Of a stretch of DNA of 64,000 nt, positions 37,734 through 45,818 are shown piece by piece. Made by a program: the position numbers and the translations under genes. Origin of the DNA: Cohnella pontilimi (GTDB lineage Bacteria; Bacillota; Bacilli; Paenibacillales; Paenibacillaceae); the NCBI RefSeq assembly GCF_005049045.1, contig NZ_SUPK01000002.1:186001-250000 (forward strand), given 5' to 3'. The notes under the pieces are model-generated. The model did not search any database, had not been told where the DNA came from, and worked only from the letters and a program-made list of their open reading frames with translations. Position 1 is the stretch's first letter. The number at the start of each line of letters is the position of its first letter.

Positions 37734-37973
37734 TTATTCCACTACTTTAACATTCAAGTTATGCTTGGCGAACACGGCGGCCAACTCTTTCTTGGCTTCT
37801 TCCGCGTCGGGACCGTGCACATGCAGCTCGTACGAGTGCGTGCCGACCAGCGTGGTGAACAGGCCCAGAATGCTTTTCACGTCGATGTACTTGTTTTCGG
37901 CCTGCAAGACTACGGAAGATCGGAATTTGTTCGCTGTCTGCGAAAGCTCTACAATTGCCGCATTGTTGGACAT
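37734..37973 (-). CDS. HPr-family protein lacking the catalytic histidine
   Basis: 79 residues. The stretch LSQTANKFRSSVVLQAENKY followed by IDVKSILGLFTTL aligns with HPr residues from about 23 to 53. Counting back, the position of His15 is Asn3 and the first beta strand with its HARPA loop is missing, so it should not accept phosphate from enzyme I. Ser34 corresponds to the regulatory Ser46 in KSIxG. It may act as a Crh-like regulatory relative or have a separate role; this is inference. It is monocistronic with a terminator, not next to the ptsI gene at 52995-54761. Confidence 0.85.
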   Translation of the reverse strand: MSNNAAIVELSQTANKFRSSVVLQAENKYIDVKSILGLFTTLVGTHSYELHVHGPDAEEAKKELAAVFAKHNLNVKVVE

Positions 37974-38052
37974 CGTATTCCCTCCAAAAAATAGGGTTAA
38001 CCTGCTTTTCCCATCATACCTTTAATAGGCGGAGACATGCAAGGGTCAGCGT

Positions 38053-39168
38053 TTATTTCAAAGCGTCAGGATTCAGATTCTGCAGCTCCGGAATGACGAA
38101 CAGGCCGTCTTTGCGGATCAGCCGGTCGTCGAAATAGATTTCGCCTCCGCCATAGTCGGGCCGCTGGATCAGCACCAGATCCCAATGCACCGACGAGCGG
38201 TTGCCGTTGTCCGTGTCTTCATAGGCTTGTCCAGGGGTGAAATGCAGGCTTCCGGCAATTTTCTCGTCGAACAGCGTATCTTTCATCGGATGCAAAATAA
38301 ACGGGTTGAAGCCGATGCTGAATTCGCCGATATAACGGGCTCCCTCGTCAGTGTCCAGCAGCGCGTTGATCCGCTCGGAGTCGTTGGCGGTCGCTTCGAC
38401 GATTTTGCCGTTTTCGAAACGGAATTTCACATTCTCGAAAGTAAATCCGTTATATACGCTCTGCGTATTGTAAGAGATCGTGCCGTTCACGGAGTCGCGG
38501 ATCGGGCAGGAGTATACTTCACCGTCCGGAATATTGCGCTCACCGGAGCATTTTTTGGCGCCGATGTCTTTGATGGAGAAGGTCAAATCGGTTCCCGGCC
38601 CCGTGATCCGCACTTTGTCGGTGCGTCTCATCAAGTCGGCCAACGGATCCATGGCACGGTCCATTTTCGCATAATCCAAATTGCACACGTTAAAATAAAA
38701 ATCCTCGAACGCTTCCGTGGACATTTGGGCGAGCTGCGCCATCGATGGGCTTGGGTATCGGAGAACGACCCACTTGGTCTTTTTTACCCGTTGTTCACTA
38801 TGTATCGGATGCCTGTACAGGCGGTCATACCATTTGTAATTTTCGGAAGGAACATCCGCCAGCTCGTTGACGTTGTTGCCCGAACGAATGCCGATATACC
38901 CTTGCATCTTTTTCATACGCTCCAGGTCATAATACGCCCATGTTTCCATCATCTCCGGCGTCGCGTTTCGGAGCAGCGCCCGCTCGACGGACTTATCGGT
39001 AATTTCGACGAACGGCCGTCCGCCCCGTTGGGCCACTTCCTCAATCAGCGCTTTCAGCAGCTCGCGCTCGTCCCCGATCATTTCGATCAACACATTGTCA
39101 CCCGGCTGAACTTTGATGGAATACCCCGCCAAATTCGCCGCCAATTGCTGTATCCTTGGGTCTCGCAT
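38053..39168 (-). CDS. M29-family aminopeptidase (AmpS type)
   Basis: 371 residues, single-domain M29 metallopeptidase. It begins MRDPRIQQLAANLAGYSIKV, then QPGDNVLIEM. The metal ligands are in GERNIPDGEVYSCPIRDSVN (Glu), YIGEFSIGFNP (Glu), SSVHWDLVLI (His, Asp). It is a leucyl- or broad-range aminopeptidase that trims peptides in the cytosol, working with Zn or Co. It lies 30 bases downstream of the lipoprotein gene, so the two could share a transcript. Confidence 0.92.
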   Translation of the reverse strand: MRDPRIQQLAANLAGYSIKVQPGDNVLIEMIGDERELLKALIEEVAQRGGRPFVEITDKSVERALLRNATPEMMETWAYYDLERMKKMQGYIGIRSGNNVNELADVPSENYKWYDRLYRHPIHSEQRVKKTKWVVLRYPSPSMAQLAQMSTEAFEDFYFNVCNLDYAKMDRAMDPLADLMRRTDKVRITGPGTDLTFSIKDIGAKKCSGERNIPDGEVYSCPIRDSVNGTISYNTQSVYNGFTFENVKFRFENGKIVEATANDSERINALLDTDEGARYIGEFSIGFNPFILHPMKDTLFDEKIAGSLHFTPGQAYEDTDNGNRSSVHWDLVLIQRPDYGGGEIYFDDRLIRKDGLFVIPELQNLNPDALK

Positions 39169-39198
39169 CGGAAATCCTCCTTGACTGATAAATAACTG

Positions 39199-39948
39199 CT
39201 ACCTTCTGCCACCCATTGTACCATTCGAACCGCCGCGTAGGAAATTCGTTTCCGAAACCCGCTTTTCCCGATACGGTTTGCCGTTCCATCGGTAGGATAG
39301 CACGGTCTCTTCCCGCATCTGCCGCGGGAACCAGGTGCTGCGGTCGGCTGTCCACAAACAGACGGTACGGACCCGCAGCGTGGACAGCGCTTCGTCCAAC
39401 GTTCGGTCCGCTTTGCTCAGCACGTCTTCCGCTTGTTTTCTTTGCTTCGCGCTCAGCGATTTCCCGGTCACGTCGGTTCTCAGTCCGCGTATTTCCGCCC
39501 GCAGCCCTTCCGCGATTCGCTTTGTAGCCGTATTTTCGTCCAATGTCACCAGCAGCTTCACGACTCTGTCCTCATTCGAGCGATCGGCATATTTCACCGT
39601 CGCCTTGCCGTGCTTGACCTCGTTCAAAAGCTGCAGAGGCGGAAATGCGGGTTGACCCTTCTGCGTTCCCGCTGCCTGTGTACGGACAAGCGGCGAGCTG
39701 TCCGACCATTTGACATTGATTTTTCCGTGGCCGGTCACTTCCCCTTCATAACGCGATTTGCCTGCTATTGCTCCGTTGGGGTCGTATACTGCGATTTCGC
39801 CGGCAACGCCGTAGCTGTCACTTCCGGATAAAGCCGACGCCGACAGCGCGAACGCCTTATCCGCCGGCATGCCTTCCGCGCGCTGCATACATCCGGTCGA
39901 GGTCAATGCCAAACACAGCAGCGCAAAAACGGCCATTCGTGTCCGCAT
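39199..39948 (-). CDS. Predicted lipoprotein of unknown function
   Basis: 249 residues. A type II signal peptide (MRTRMAVFALLCLALTSTGC) places the lipidated cysteine at residue 20; the -3 serine is less usual than leucine. The mature part is a mixed alpha/beta protein with a helical segment (RKQAEDVLSKADRTLDEALS, ~165-185) and no motif I recognise. It should sit on the outer face of the membrane. It is divergent from rpsD. Confidence 0.75.
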   Translation of the reverse strand: MRTRMAVFALLCLALTSTGCMQRAEGMPADKAFALSASALSGSDSYGVAGEIAVYDPNGAIAGKSRYEGEVTGHGKINVKWSDSSPLVRTQAAGTQKGQPAFPPLQLLNEVKHGKATVKYADRSNEDRVVKLLVTLDENTATKRIAEGLRAEIRGLRTDVTGKSLSAKQRKQAEDVLSKADRTLDEALSTLRVRTVCLWTADRSTWFPRQMREETVLSYRWNGKPYREKRVSETNFLRGGSNGTMGGRR

Positions 39949-40009
39949 GGCAAATCCTCCTTTCTTTGCAAGGTAGGCTTTCCCCTTTCTCTTAACTTAT
40001 ACAAAATGC

Positions 40010-40037
40010 TTGACAAAAGCCGGTGAGTTCTTATAAT
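40010..40037 (+). promoter_or_regulatory. Consensus sigma-A promoter for rpsD
   Basis: TTGACA (40010-40015) and TATAAT (40032-40037) are perfect boxes, 16 bases apart. The start site should be near 40045, giving a leader of about 175 bases. Confidence 0.85.
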
Positions 40038-40044
40038 ATAACTT

Positions 40045-40220
40045 GTTGATTATTGGGCGTACGAGTTTGTGTCACCCTCTCCGATTTCCCACCGTCAGGC
40101 AGCGGCTGAACTTCCTGCACGGAACCGGACGTCTCAAGGCGTTGCGGTTATGGAGAAATCCGGCGCGAGCGAACCCCACTTTTCAAAAAAATCCCCTTTT
40201 GAAAAAGGAGTCTGCATAAT
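40045..40220 (+). promoter_or_regulatory. rpsD 5' leader, possible S4 autoregulatory element
   Basis: About 175 transcribed bases before rpsD hold no gene. B. subtilis rpsD has a structured leader bound by S4 that represses its own translation, so this leader is a plausible counterpart. Near the start codon TTTTGAAAAAGGAG supplies the ribosome binding site, preceded by a TTTTCAAAAAAATCCCCTTTT stretch that can pair with it. I did not establish a pseudoknot fold. Confidence 0.45.
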
Positions 40221-40820
40221 ATGGCACGCTACACTGGTCCCAAGTTTAAATTGAGCCGCCGTCTCGGAATCTCCCTGAGCGGCACCGGAAAAGAACTGAA
40301 ACGCCCGTTCCCTCCAGGCCAACACGGCGCTGGTCAACGCCGCAAAATCAGCGGTTATGGCGTTCAGCTTCAGGAGAAGCAAAAACTGCGCCACATGTAC
40401 GGTCTGAACGAGAAGCAATTCCGCAACCTGTTCGAACGTGCAAGCCATATGAAAGGGATCTCCGGCGAGAACTTCATGTTCCTGCTCGAGAGCCGTCTGG
40501 ACAACCTCGTCTATCGTCTGGGTTGGGCGAATACTCGTTACGGTTCCCGTCAGCTCGTTGCCCACGGTCACGTGACGGTAAACGGCAAAAAAGTCGACAT
40601 CGCTTCCTATTTGGTTGAACCGGGCGATGTTATCGGCCTGCGTGAGCGCAGCCGCAGCCTGAAGTCGATCAAAGAAGCGATGGAAGCTCGTCATCACCTG
40701 CCGGCTTACATCGACTTTGACGCCAACGCGATGGAAGGCAAGTATGTGCGCCTGCCGAGCCGCGATGAGCTTTCCCAAGACATCGACGAGAAGCAAATCG
40801 TCGAGTTCTACAGCCGCTAA
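40221..40820 (+). CDS. rpsD: 30S ribosomal protein S4
   Basis: 199 residues, full length. It starts [20 protein letters not shown], has the [20 protein letters not shown] loop, and the S4 RNA-binding domain near [20 protein letters not shown] to [17 protein letters not shown]. It lacks the four cysteines of zinc-type S4. S4 is a primary 16S rRNA binder and an autoregulator. AAAAGGAG precedes the ATG. The monocistronic rpsD converging on tyrS matches B. subtilis. Confidence 0.98.
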   Translation: MARYTGPKFKLSRRLGISLSGTGKELKRPFPPGQHGAGQRRKISGYGVQLQEKQKLRHMYGLNEKQFRNLFERASHMKGISGENFMFLLESRLDNLVYRLGWANTRYGSRQLVAHGHVTVNGKKVDIASYLVEPGDVIGLRERSRSLKSIKEAMEARHHLPAYIDFDANAMEGKYVRLPSRDELSQDIDEKQIVEFYSR

Positions 40821-40833
40821 TCGCATAGATACG

Positions 40834-40869
40834 AAAGCCGCCCCGACGATAGTCGGAGCGGCTTTTTTT
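40834..40869 (+). terminator. Terminator after rpsD
   Basis: AAAGCCGCCCCGAC and GTCGGAGCGGCTTT close a four-base loop and run into seven T. Confidence 0.9.
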
Positions 40870-40879
40870 CATATCAACA

Positions 40880-42172
40880 TCACTGGAACGTAATGCCGGC
40901 GTAGTTTTTCTTCCCTCTTCGCAAGATGACGTATTTGCCGAACAGCCGTTGTCCGCGGCTCACAACGCTGTCGAGGCCGGTGAACTTCTCCCCGTTGACA
41001 TAGACGGCACCGCTTTCGATATCTTTCCTTGCCTGGCTCTTGGAAGCGGCCAAGCCGGAAGCGACCAGCAAATCGATCAGCGGTAAATCGTCGCCGTCTT
41101 CCACCGTCGCGCTCGCCATGTCCCGGATCGCCTCGGCCAGCTCGTCTTCACCCAGCTGCGACACATCCCCGGAAAACAAGCTTTGCGTCACCTTCTCCGC
41201 GGTTTCCACCGCGGCTTCGCCGTGGACGAGGCGGGTCACTTCCCGCGCCAGCGTCTTCTGAGCGGCGCGTTTTTCCGGATTCGTCTTCAGCTCCTCCTCC
41301 AGCGCCTCGATCTCCTGCCGGGAAAGAAACGTGAAATACTTGAGGAAGCGGATCACGTCCGCGTCGTCCGTATTGATCCAGAATTGATAGAATTGGTAAG
41401 CGGTCGTCTTGTTCCGGTCGAGCCATACGGCGCCCGATTCGGACTTGCCGAACTTTTTGCCGTCGCTCTTGGTGACCAGCGGCATTGTCAAGCCATAAGC
41501 GTCGCCGCCGCCCATTTTGCCGATTAAATCAAGACCTGCCGTAATGTTGCCCCACTGGTCGCTGCCCCCGATCTGAAGCGAGCATCCGTGATCCGTATGC
41601 AGCTTGTAGAAGTCGTAGGACTGCAAAATCATGTAGCTGAATTCCGTAAAGGAGATGCCTTGGGCGAGCCGTGAATCGACGGAATCCTTCGCCAGCATGT
41701 AATTGACCGTGAAATTTTTGCCTACGTCCCTCAGAAACGCGATAATGTCGAGCGGTGCGAGCCAGTCATAGTTGCTGACAAGCTTGGCTGCGTTCGGCTG
41801 TGCGTCGAAGTCCAAAAATCGGGACAGCTGCCGCTTCAGGCTGTCGGTCCATGCGGCTACGGTCTCGGGACCGTTAAGCGAGCGCTCGGTCGAGCGGCCG
41901 CTCGGGTCGCCGATCAAGCCGGTGCCCCCTCCGACGAGTGCGATCGGAAGATGGCCGGCGTTTTGGAACCGGCGTAAAGTCAAAATCGGAAGCAAGCTGC
42001 CGATGTGCAGACTGTCGGCTGTCGGATCGAAGCCGCAGTAGAGCACGACTCGCTCGGCGCTCAGCTTGCTGCTCAAGTTCTCGCGGTTCGTAACTTGGAA
42101 GAGCAGTCCGCGATATTCGAGATCGTCCAGTAAATCTTGAGGAAGAACGGGATTGTCTGTTGTCGAAGTCAT
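40880..42172 (-). CDS. tyrS: Tyrosyl-tRNA synthetase
   Basis: 430 residues from the ATG at 42172, which has GAGGTG six bases upstream; two earlier in-frame ATGs lie in or before this site. Class I signatures: FDPTADSLHIGSLLPIL (HIGH-like) and KFGKS (KMSKS-like) in TKSDGKKFGKSESGAVW. The tyrosine site is in FTEFSYMILQSYDFYKLH and GSDQWGNITAG. The C terminus has an S4-like RNA-binding domain (ASGLAASKSQARKDIESGAVYVNG). The gene is controlled by a T-box leader and converges on rpsD, as in B. subtilis. Confidence 0.97.
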   Translation of the reverse strand: MTSTTDNPVLPQDLLDDLEYRGLLFQVTNRENLSSKLSAERVVLYCGFDPTADSLHIGSLLPILTLRRFQNAGHLPIALVGGGTGLIGDPSGRSTERSLNGPETVAAWTDSLKRQLSRFLDFDAQPNAAKLVSNYDWLAPLDIIAFLRDVGKNFTVNYMLAKDSVDSRLAQGISFTEFSYMILQSYDFYKLHTDHGCSLQIGGSDQWGNITAGLDLIGKMGGGDAYGLTMPLVTKSDGKKFGKSESGAVWLDRNKTTAYQFYQFWINTDDADVIRFLKYFTFLSRQEIEALEEELKTNPEKRAAQKTLAREVTRLVHGEAAVETAEKVTQSLFSGDVSQLGEDELAEAIRDMASATVEDGDDLPLIDLLVASGLAASKSQARKDIESGAVYVNGEKFTGLDSVVSRGQRLFGKYVILRRGKKNYAGITFQ

Positions 42173-42189
42173 TCTCATCACCTCAAAGT

Positions 42190-42474
42190 TATTAGCCTTT
42201 CACACACAAAAAAACCCGCACCTGCTTTGCAGCAGGGGCGAGTTATCGCGGTACCACCCTCGTTTGAACGTCCGGCGCCGGCGCCGTGCGTTCCTCAAGC
42301 CGGGTATCGGCCGACCGCCGTCTTCTCCTTCCGCCCGGGGGCGGTTTCGGCAGAAGAAGCTCCGGGACGTATTTCGCGTCCGTTCAAGTACCGGCTTGCA
42401 CCGACCGCCGGCTCTCTGGAACGTTGATTCCGAACGCTACTGGGTTCCCTTCATCGCTGGATATCCATGTGTTG
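42190..42474 (-). promoter_or_regulatory. Tyrosine-specific T-box riboswitch upstream of tyrS
   Basis: On the minus strand the antiterminator box AGGGTGGTACCGCG lies at 42259-42246, and the terminator hairpin (CTCGCCCCTGC with GCAGGTGCGGG, then TTTTTTT) at 42243-42208. Upstream, the specifier loop contains a UAC tyrosine codon (42371-42369) in GCGAAATACGTCC. Uncharged tRNA-Tyr should pair with UAC and with the T-box to stop termination. Together with its promoter this fills most of the 434 bases between tyrS and pbp1A. Confidence 0.93.
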
Positions 42475-42480
42475 ATACAC

Positions 42481-42509
42481 TTTATATCATGTTCAATTCG
42501 ACCTGTCAA
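42481..42509 (-). promoter_or_regulatory. Sigma-A promoter for the tyrS T-box transcript
   Basis: TTGACA (42509-42504) and TATAAA (42486-42481) are 17 bases apart, which puts the transcript start at the beginning of T-box stem I. Confidence 0.75.
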
Positions 42510-42606
42510 CACGCACGCATATTCCTTCTATGCCCTATATCGAAGAAAATCAACGCGAAACCAAAATGTGCTATAATAATGCTGTTTGCGTTAAGGAGGT
42601 TACCCG

Positions 42607-45600
42607 ATGGATCAATCGAAACGAACGGCTCACCTGCCTCCTTCCCCTAAGCGTACGAAGGAACGCTGGGCAGTGGCGGGCAAAATCGCCGGTTTCACCG
42701 TACTGTGGCTCTTGTTTTTCGCCTTGCTGGCCGGTTTGACCGCCGCAGGCGCGATTGCCGGATATGTGGCGTCTTTGACCAAAGACGATCCGGTCCGCAG
42801 CCGGCAAATGATTGAACAGAAAATCAGCGAAAACGCCCAAACGGGCTTCGTCTATTTTCGCGACGGATCGCTCATCGGACAGCTGCGCACGGAAGAAGAC
42901 CGGCGCCCTGTGAAGTATGACGAAATTCCGCAGCCCATTATCGACGCGGTCGTGTCGATTGAAGACAAAAACTTTTTTCAGCATCCGGGCATCGATTCCA
43001 ACGGCATTCTTCGCGCCGTCAAGCAGCAGCTCTTAAATGAAAACGTTCAAACCGGCGGCAGCACCATAACGCAGCAGGTCGCGAGGCGGGTATTTCTGAC
43101 GCTCGACCAGACGCAGAGCCGCAAAGCCAAAGAAATATTCCTCTCCCTCCGCCTTGAACGGTTTCTCAACAAAAAAGAAATCATTACGGCTTATTTGAAT
43201 AAAATTCCGTACGGCAACGGTTCGTCCGGCTACAACTTGTTCGGCATCAAAGCCGCGGCCAAAGGCATTTTCGGCGTGGACGATCTCCATCAATTAAACA
43301 TCGCCCAAGCCGCCTATCTCGCCGGTCTGCCTCAGCTGCCGTCCGTTTATTCGGCCTTTACGAGCAAAGGCGAGTTCAACCCGAAAAACTTCAAACGTGC
43401 ACAGGACCGCCAGAAGCTCGTGTTGAAGCGGATGCTCGAGGAGAACAAAATCAGCCAAGCCGAATATGAAGAGGCGCTGGCGTTCGATCTGTACGGCTCG
43501 CTCGCCAAAACGACCGAGAAAGCGTACAATACATACCCTTACTTGATGCTCGAGGTGGAGCGCCAAGCGTCCGAACAGCTCGTGCTGCTGCAAAATCCGA
43601 CACTGAAGAGAGAGGATTTGCGGAAAAAGGAAAATACCGATCTGGTTGAAAACGCACGTCAGCAGCTGCTGCGCGGCGGTTACAAAATTACGACCACCAT
43701 CGACAAACAAGTGTATGACTTGATGCATCAGGTGGCGGAAGACCCGAAAAATTTCTCGCCCGACCATAAGGTCAAGGGCGTCGAGCAAACCGCAGCGGTC
43801 ATGCTTGACAACAAAACCGGCGCCATCATCGGGATGATCGAAGGCCGCGACTTCCATATCGAGCAGATGAACTTCGCGACGCAGATGACCCGTCAGCCCG
43901 GGTCGGCGATGAAGCCGATCGGCGCTTACTTGCCGGCGATTGATAAAGGCCTGATTCAACCGGCCAGCGTGCTGGACGATGCCCCGATTATTCTGAACAA
44001 CGGCGGCAGCGGACGGCATATTCCGAAAAACTCCAACAACAAGTATTTGGGACTGGTAACCGCCCGCGAGGCGTTGAACAAGTCGCTGAACACGGTGGCA
44101 CTCAAAATTTTTCTGAACAAGGTGACGATCCCGGAAGCTTGGGATTTCGCCCGGTCCGTCGGAATCACCACCCTGACCAAGAGCGACATGTCCGCGCAGA
44201 CCGGCGTCATCGGCGGCCTGCAATACGGCGTTTCCGTGGAAGAGCTGACGAACGCGTACAGCGTGATTGCCAATAAGGGTGTGTTTAACGACGCCTATCT
44301 GATCGAGGAGATCAACGGACCCGACGGCGACCCCGTCTATAAGCATAAAGCCGTTCCGAAGCGGATCGTGTCCGAACAATCGGCCTATTTGATGACCGAT
44401 ATGCTGCGTACCGTCGTCACCAACGGTACGGCCACCAGCGTGAAATCGAACTTTAAAAACTTCTCCAAGATCCCGATTGCCGGGAAAACCGGCACTACGC
44501 AAAACTACGGGGATGTTTGGTTCCAAGGCTTCACGCCGGACATCACGCTTGGCGTCTGGGCGGGCTATGAAAAGCAGATCCATACGTTGTCCGGGGATGG
44601 ACATAACCGTGCCAAGCTGATTTGGGCGAAAGTGATGAATCTCGTGACGGATGCCAAGCCTGGGCTGTTCCCCACACGGGAGTTCAATCGGCCGGACGGC
44701 ATTGTCTCCATGACCGTGTCCAGCGTGAGCGGCAAGCTCCCGACGGACTTGACGAGAGAAGCCGGCAAAACGGTGACCGACTTGTTTAACCGCGAGTTCA
44801 TCCCGACCGAAGAAGACGATACGCTCGTCAAAATGAAATATATTTCGTATAACGGCGTGAATTACGTGCCGAATCCCGCAACGCCCGAAGATATGCTGCG
44901 CGAAGCGATCATGATCAAGAGAGAAATGCCGATCGACCAGCTGATCGAAGATTTGAAGGCGGCTCTGCTCAAAGTGTCCGCTCAAAGCCGCAAGGCTCTC
45001 GCCTACTATTTACCGGCGGATGCGGGAGAAAGTGCGCCGTCCAAGACGGATCCCCGAACGGATGACGGCAAAGCTCCTTCCGCTCCTCCGCATATATCCG
45101 CCGAAGCGGTCGGAAACATCGTGCAGGTGTCGTTTACACCGACAGCGGACGCGGATGTCGTCGGATACCGGCTGTACCGCTCCATGGATGGCTCCAATTA
45201 CGAGAAGACCGGCAACTCGGTGCTCACCGGCGAGGATTCGCGCTTCACGGCGGCGGGTTCCGCCGGAGTGGCCTACAGCTTCTATGTGACGGCGGTGGAC
45301 GTGGCGGGCAACGAATCGGCTCGCAGCGAGTTCGTCGCCACCGACGGAGTTCCGGGAACGCCGGATCCCAGCTTCCCGGATCCGGGCGGCACCGGCGATC
45401 CCGGTTTACCGGCGAACCCTGGCGCCGGAGGCAACGATCAGCCGGGCAACACGGGCAGCACGGCTTCTATGCCGTCCGCGCCTAAAGGAGTTAAAGCGCA
45501 AAAAACGGAGCTTGGCGTCGTGCTTAAATGGCAGCTCAATCCGTCCTCCGAGAAGGTAACCGTCTACCGGATCTTCTACTCTCAATCGGAGTCTTCCGGT

Positions 45601-45732
45601 TACCAGATGCTCGGCACGACGGAGACGAATGAGTTTGAATACGTCTCTCCGCTTGCCACCGGCTGGTATAGGGTGACGGCTGTCAACGAGGCCGGGGAGT
45701 CTCCATCCTCTGCCACCGTGCAAATCAAATAA
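42607..45732 (+). CDS. ponA: Bifunctional class A penicillin-binding protein PBP1A with fibronectin type III tail
   Basis: 1041 residues. Cytoplasmic tail, one membrane anchor (VLWLLFFALLAGLTAAGAIAG, about 35-55), GT51 glycosyltransferase (about 85-265) with catalytic Glu in SIEDKNFFQHPGID and TGGSTITQQVARR, then a transpeptidase with SxxK in GSAMKPIGAY, SLN in NKSLNTVA and KTG in AGKTGTTQNYGDVWFQGF. The C terminus carries two fibronectin type III-like domains (about 835-905 and 955-1040) split by a Pro/Gly-rich linker. AAGGAGGT lies six bases before the ATG, and an extended -10 (TGCTATAAT) near 42567-42575. It polymerises and crosslinks peptidoglycan outside the membrane. Confidence 0.95.
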   Translation: MDQSKRTAHLPPSPKRTKERWAVAGKIAGFTVLWLLFFALLAGLTAAGAIAGYVASLTKDDPVRSRQMIEQKISENAQTGFVYFRDGSLIGQLRTEEDRRPVKYDEIPQPIIDAVVSIEDKNFFQHPGIDSNGILRAVKQQLLNENVQTGGSTITQQVARRVFLTLDQTQSRKAKEIFLSLRLERFLNKKEIITAYLNKIPYGNGSSGYNLFGIKAAAKGIFGVDDLHQLNIAQAAYLAGLPQLPSVYSAFTSKGEFNPKNFKRAQDRQKLVLKRMLEENKISQAEYEEALAFDLYGSLAKTTEKAYNTYPYLMLEVERQASEQLVLLQNPTLKREDLRKKENTDLVENARQQLLRGGYKITTTIDKQVYDLMHQVAEDPKNFSPDHKVKGVEQTAAVMLDNKTGAIIGMIEGRDFHIEQMNFATQMTRQPGSAMKPIGAYLPAIDKGLIQPASVLDDAPIILNNGGSGRHIPKNSNNKYLGLVTAREALNKSLNTVALKIFLNKVTIPEAWDFARSVGITTLTKSDMSAQTGVIGGLQYGVSVEELTNAYSVIANKGVFNDAYLIEEINGPDGDPVYKHKAVPKRIVSEQSAYLMTDMLRTVVTNGTATSVKSNFKNFSKIPIAGKTGTTQNYGDVWFQGFTPDITLGVWAGYEKQIHTLSGDGHNRAKLIWAKVMNLVTDAKPGLFPTREFNRPDGIVSMTVSSVSGKLPTDLTREAGKTVTDLFNREFIPTEEDDTLVKMKYISYNGVNYVPNPATPEDMLREAIMIKREMPIDQLIEDLKAALLKVSAQSRKALAYYLPADAGESAPSKTDPRTDDGKAPSAPPHISAEAVGNIVQVSFTPTADADVVGYRLYRSMDGSNYEKTGNSVLTGEDSRFTAAGSAGVAYSFYVTAVDVAGNESARSEFVATDGVPGTPDPSFPDPGGTGDPGLPANPGAGGNDQPGNTGSTASMPSAPKGVKAQKTELGVVLKWQLNPSSEKVTVYRIFYSQSESSGYQMLGTTETNEFEYVSPLATGWYRVTAVNEAGESPSSATVQIK

Positions 45733-45743
45733 CAGGACGTACG

Positions 45744-45790
45744 AAAAAAACCTCCGACCGCACCGTTAACCGGCGCGATCGGAGGTTTTT
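45744..45790. terminator. Bidirectional terminator between pbp1A and acsA
   Basis: AAAACCTCCGA and TCGGAGGTTTTT enclose a long GC-rich loop, with A and T runs on both sides for the two converging genes. Confidence 0.85.
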
Positions 45791-45818
45791 GCCTGATGAG
45801 GGATAAGGCCGTATGAAA

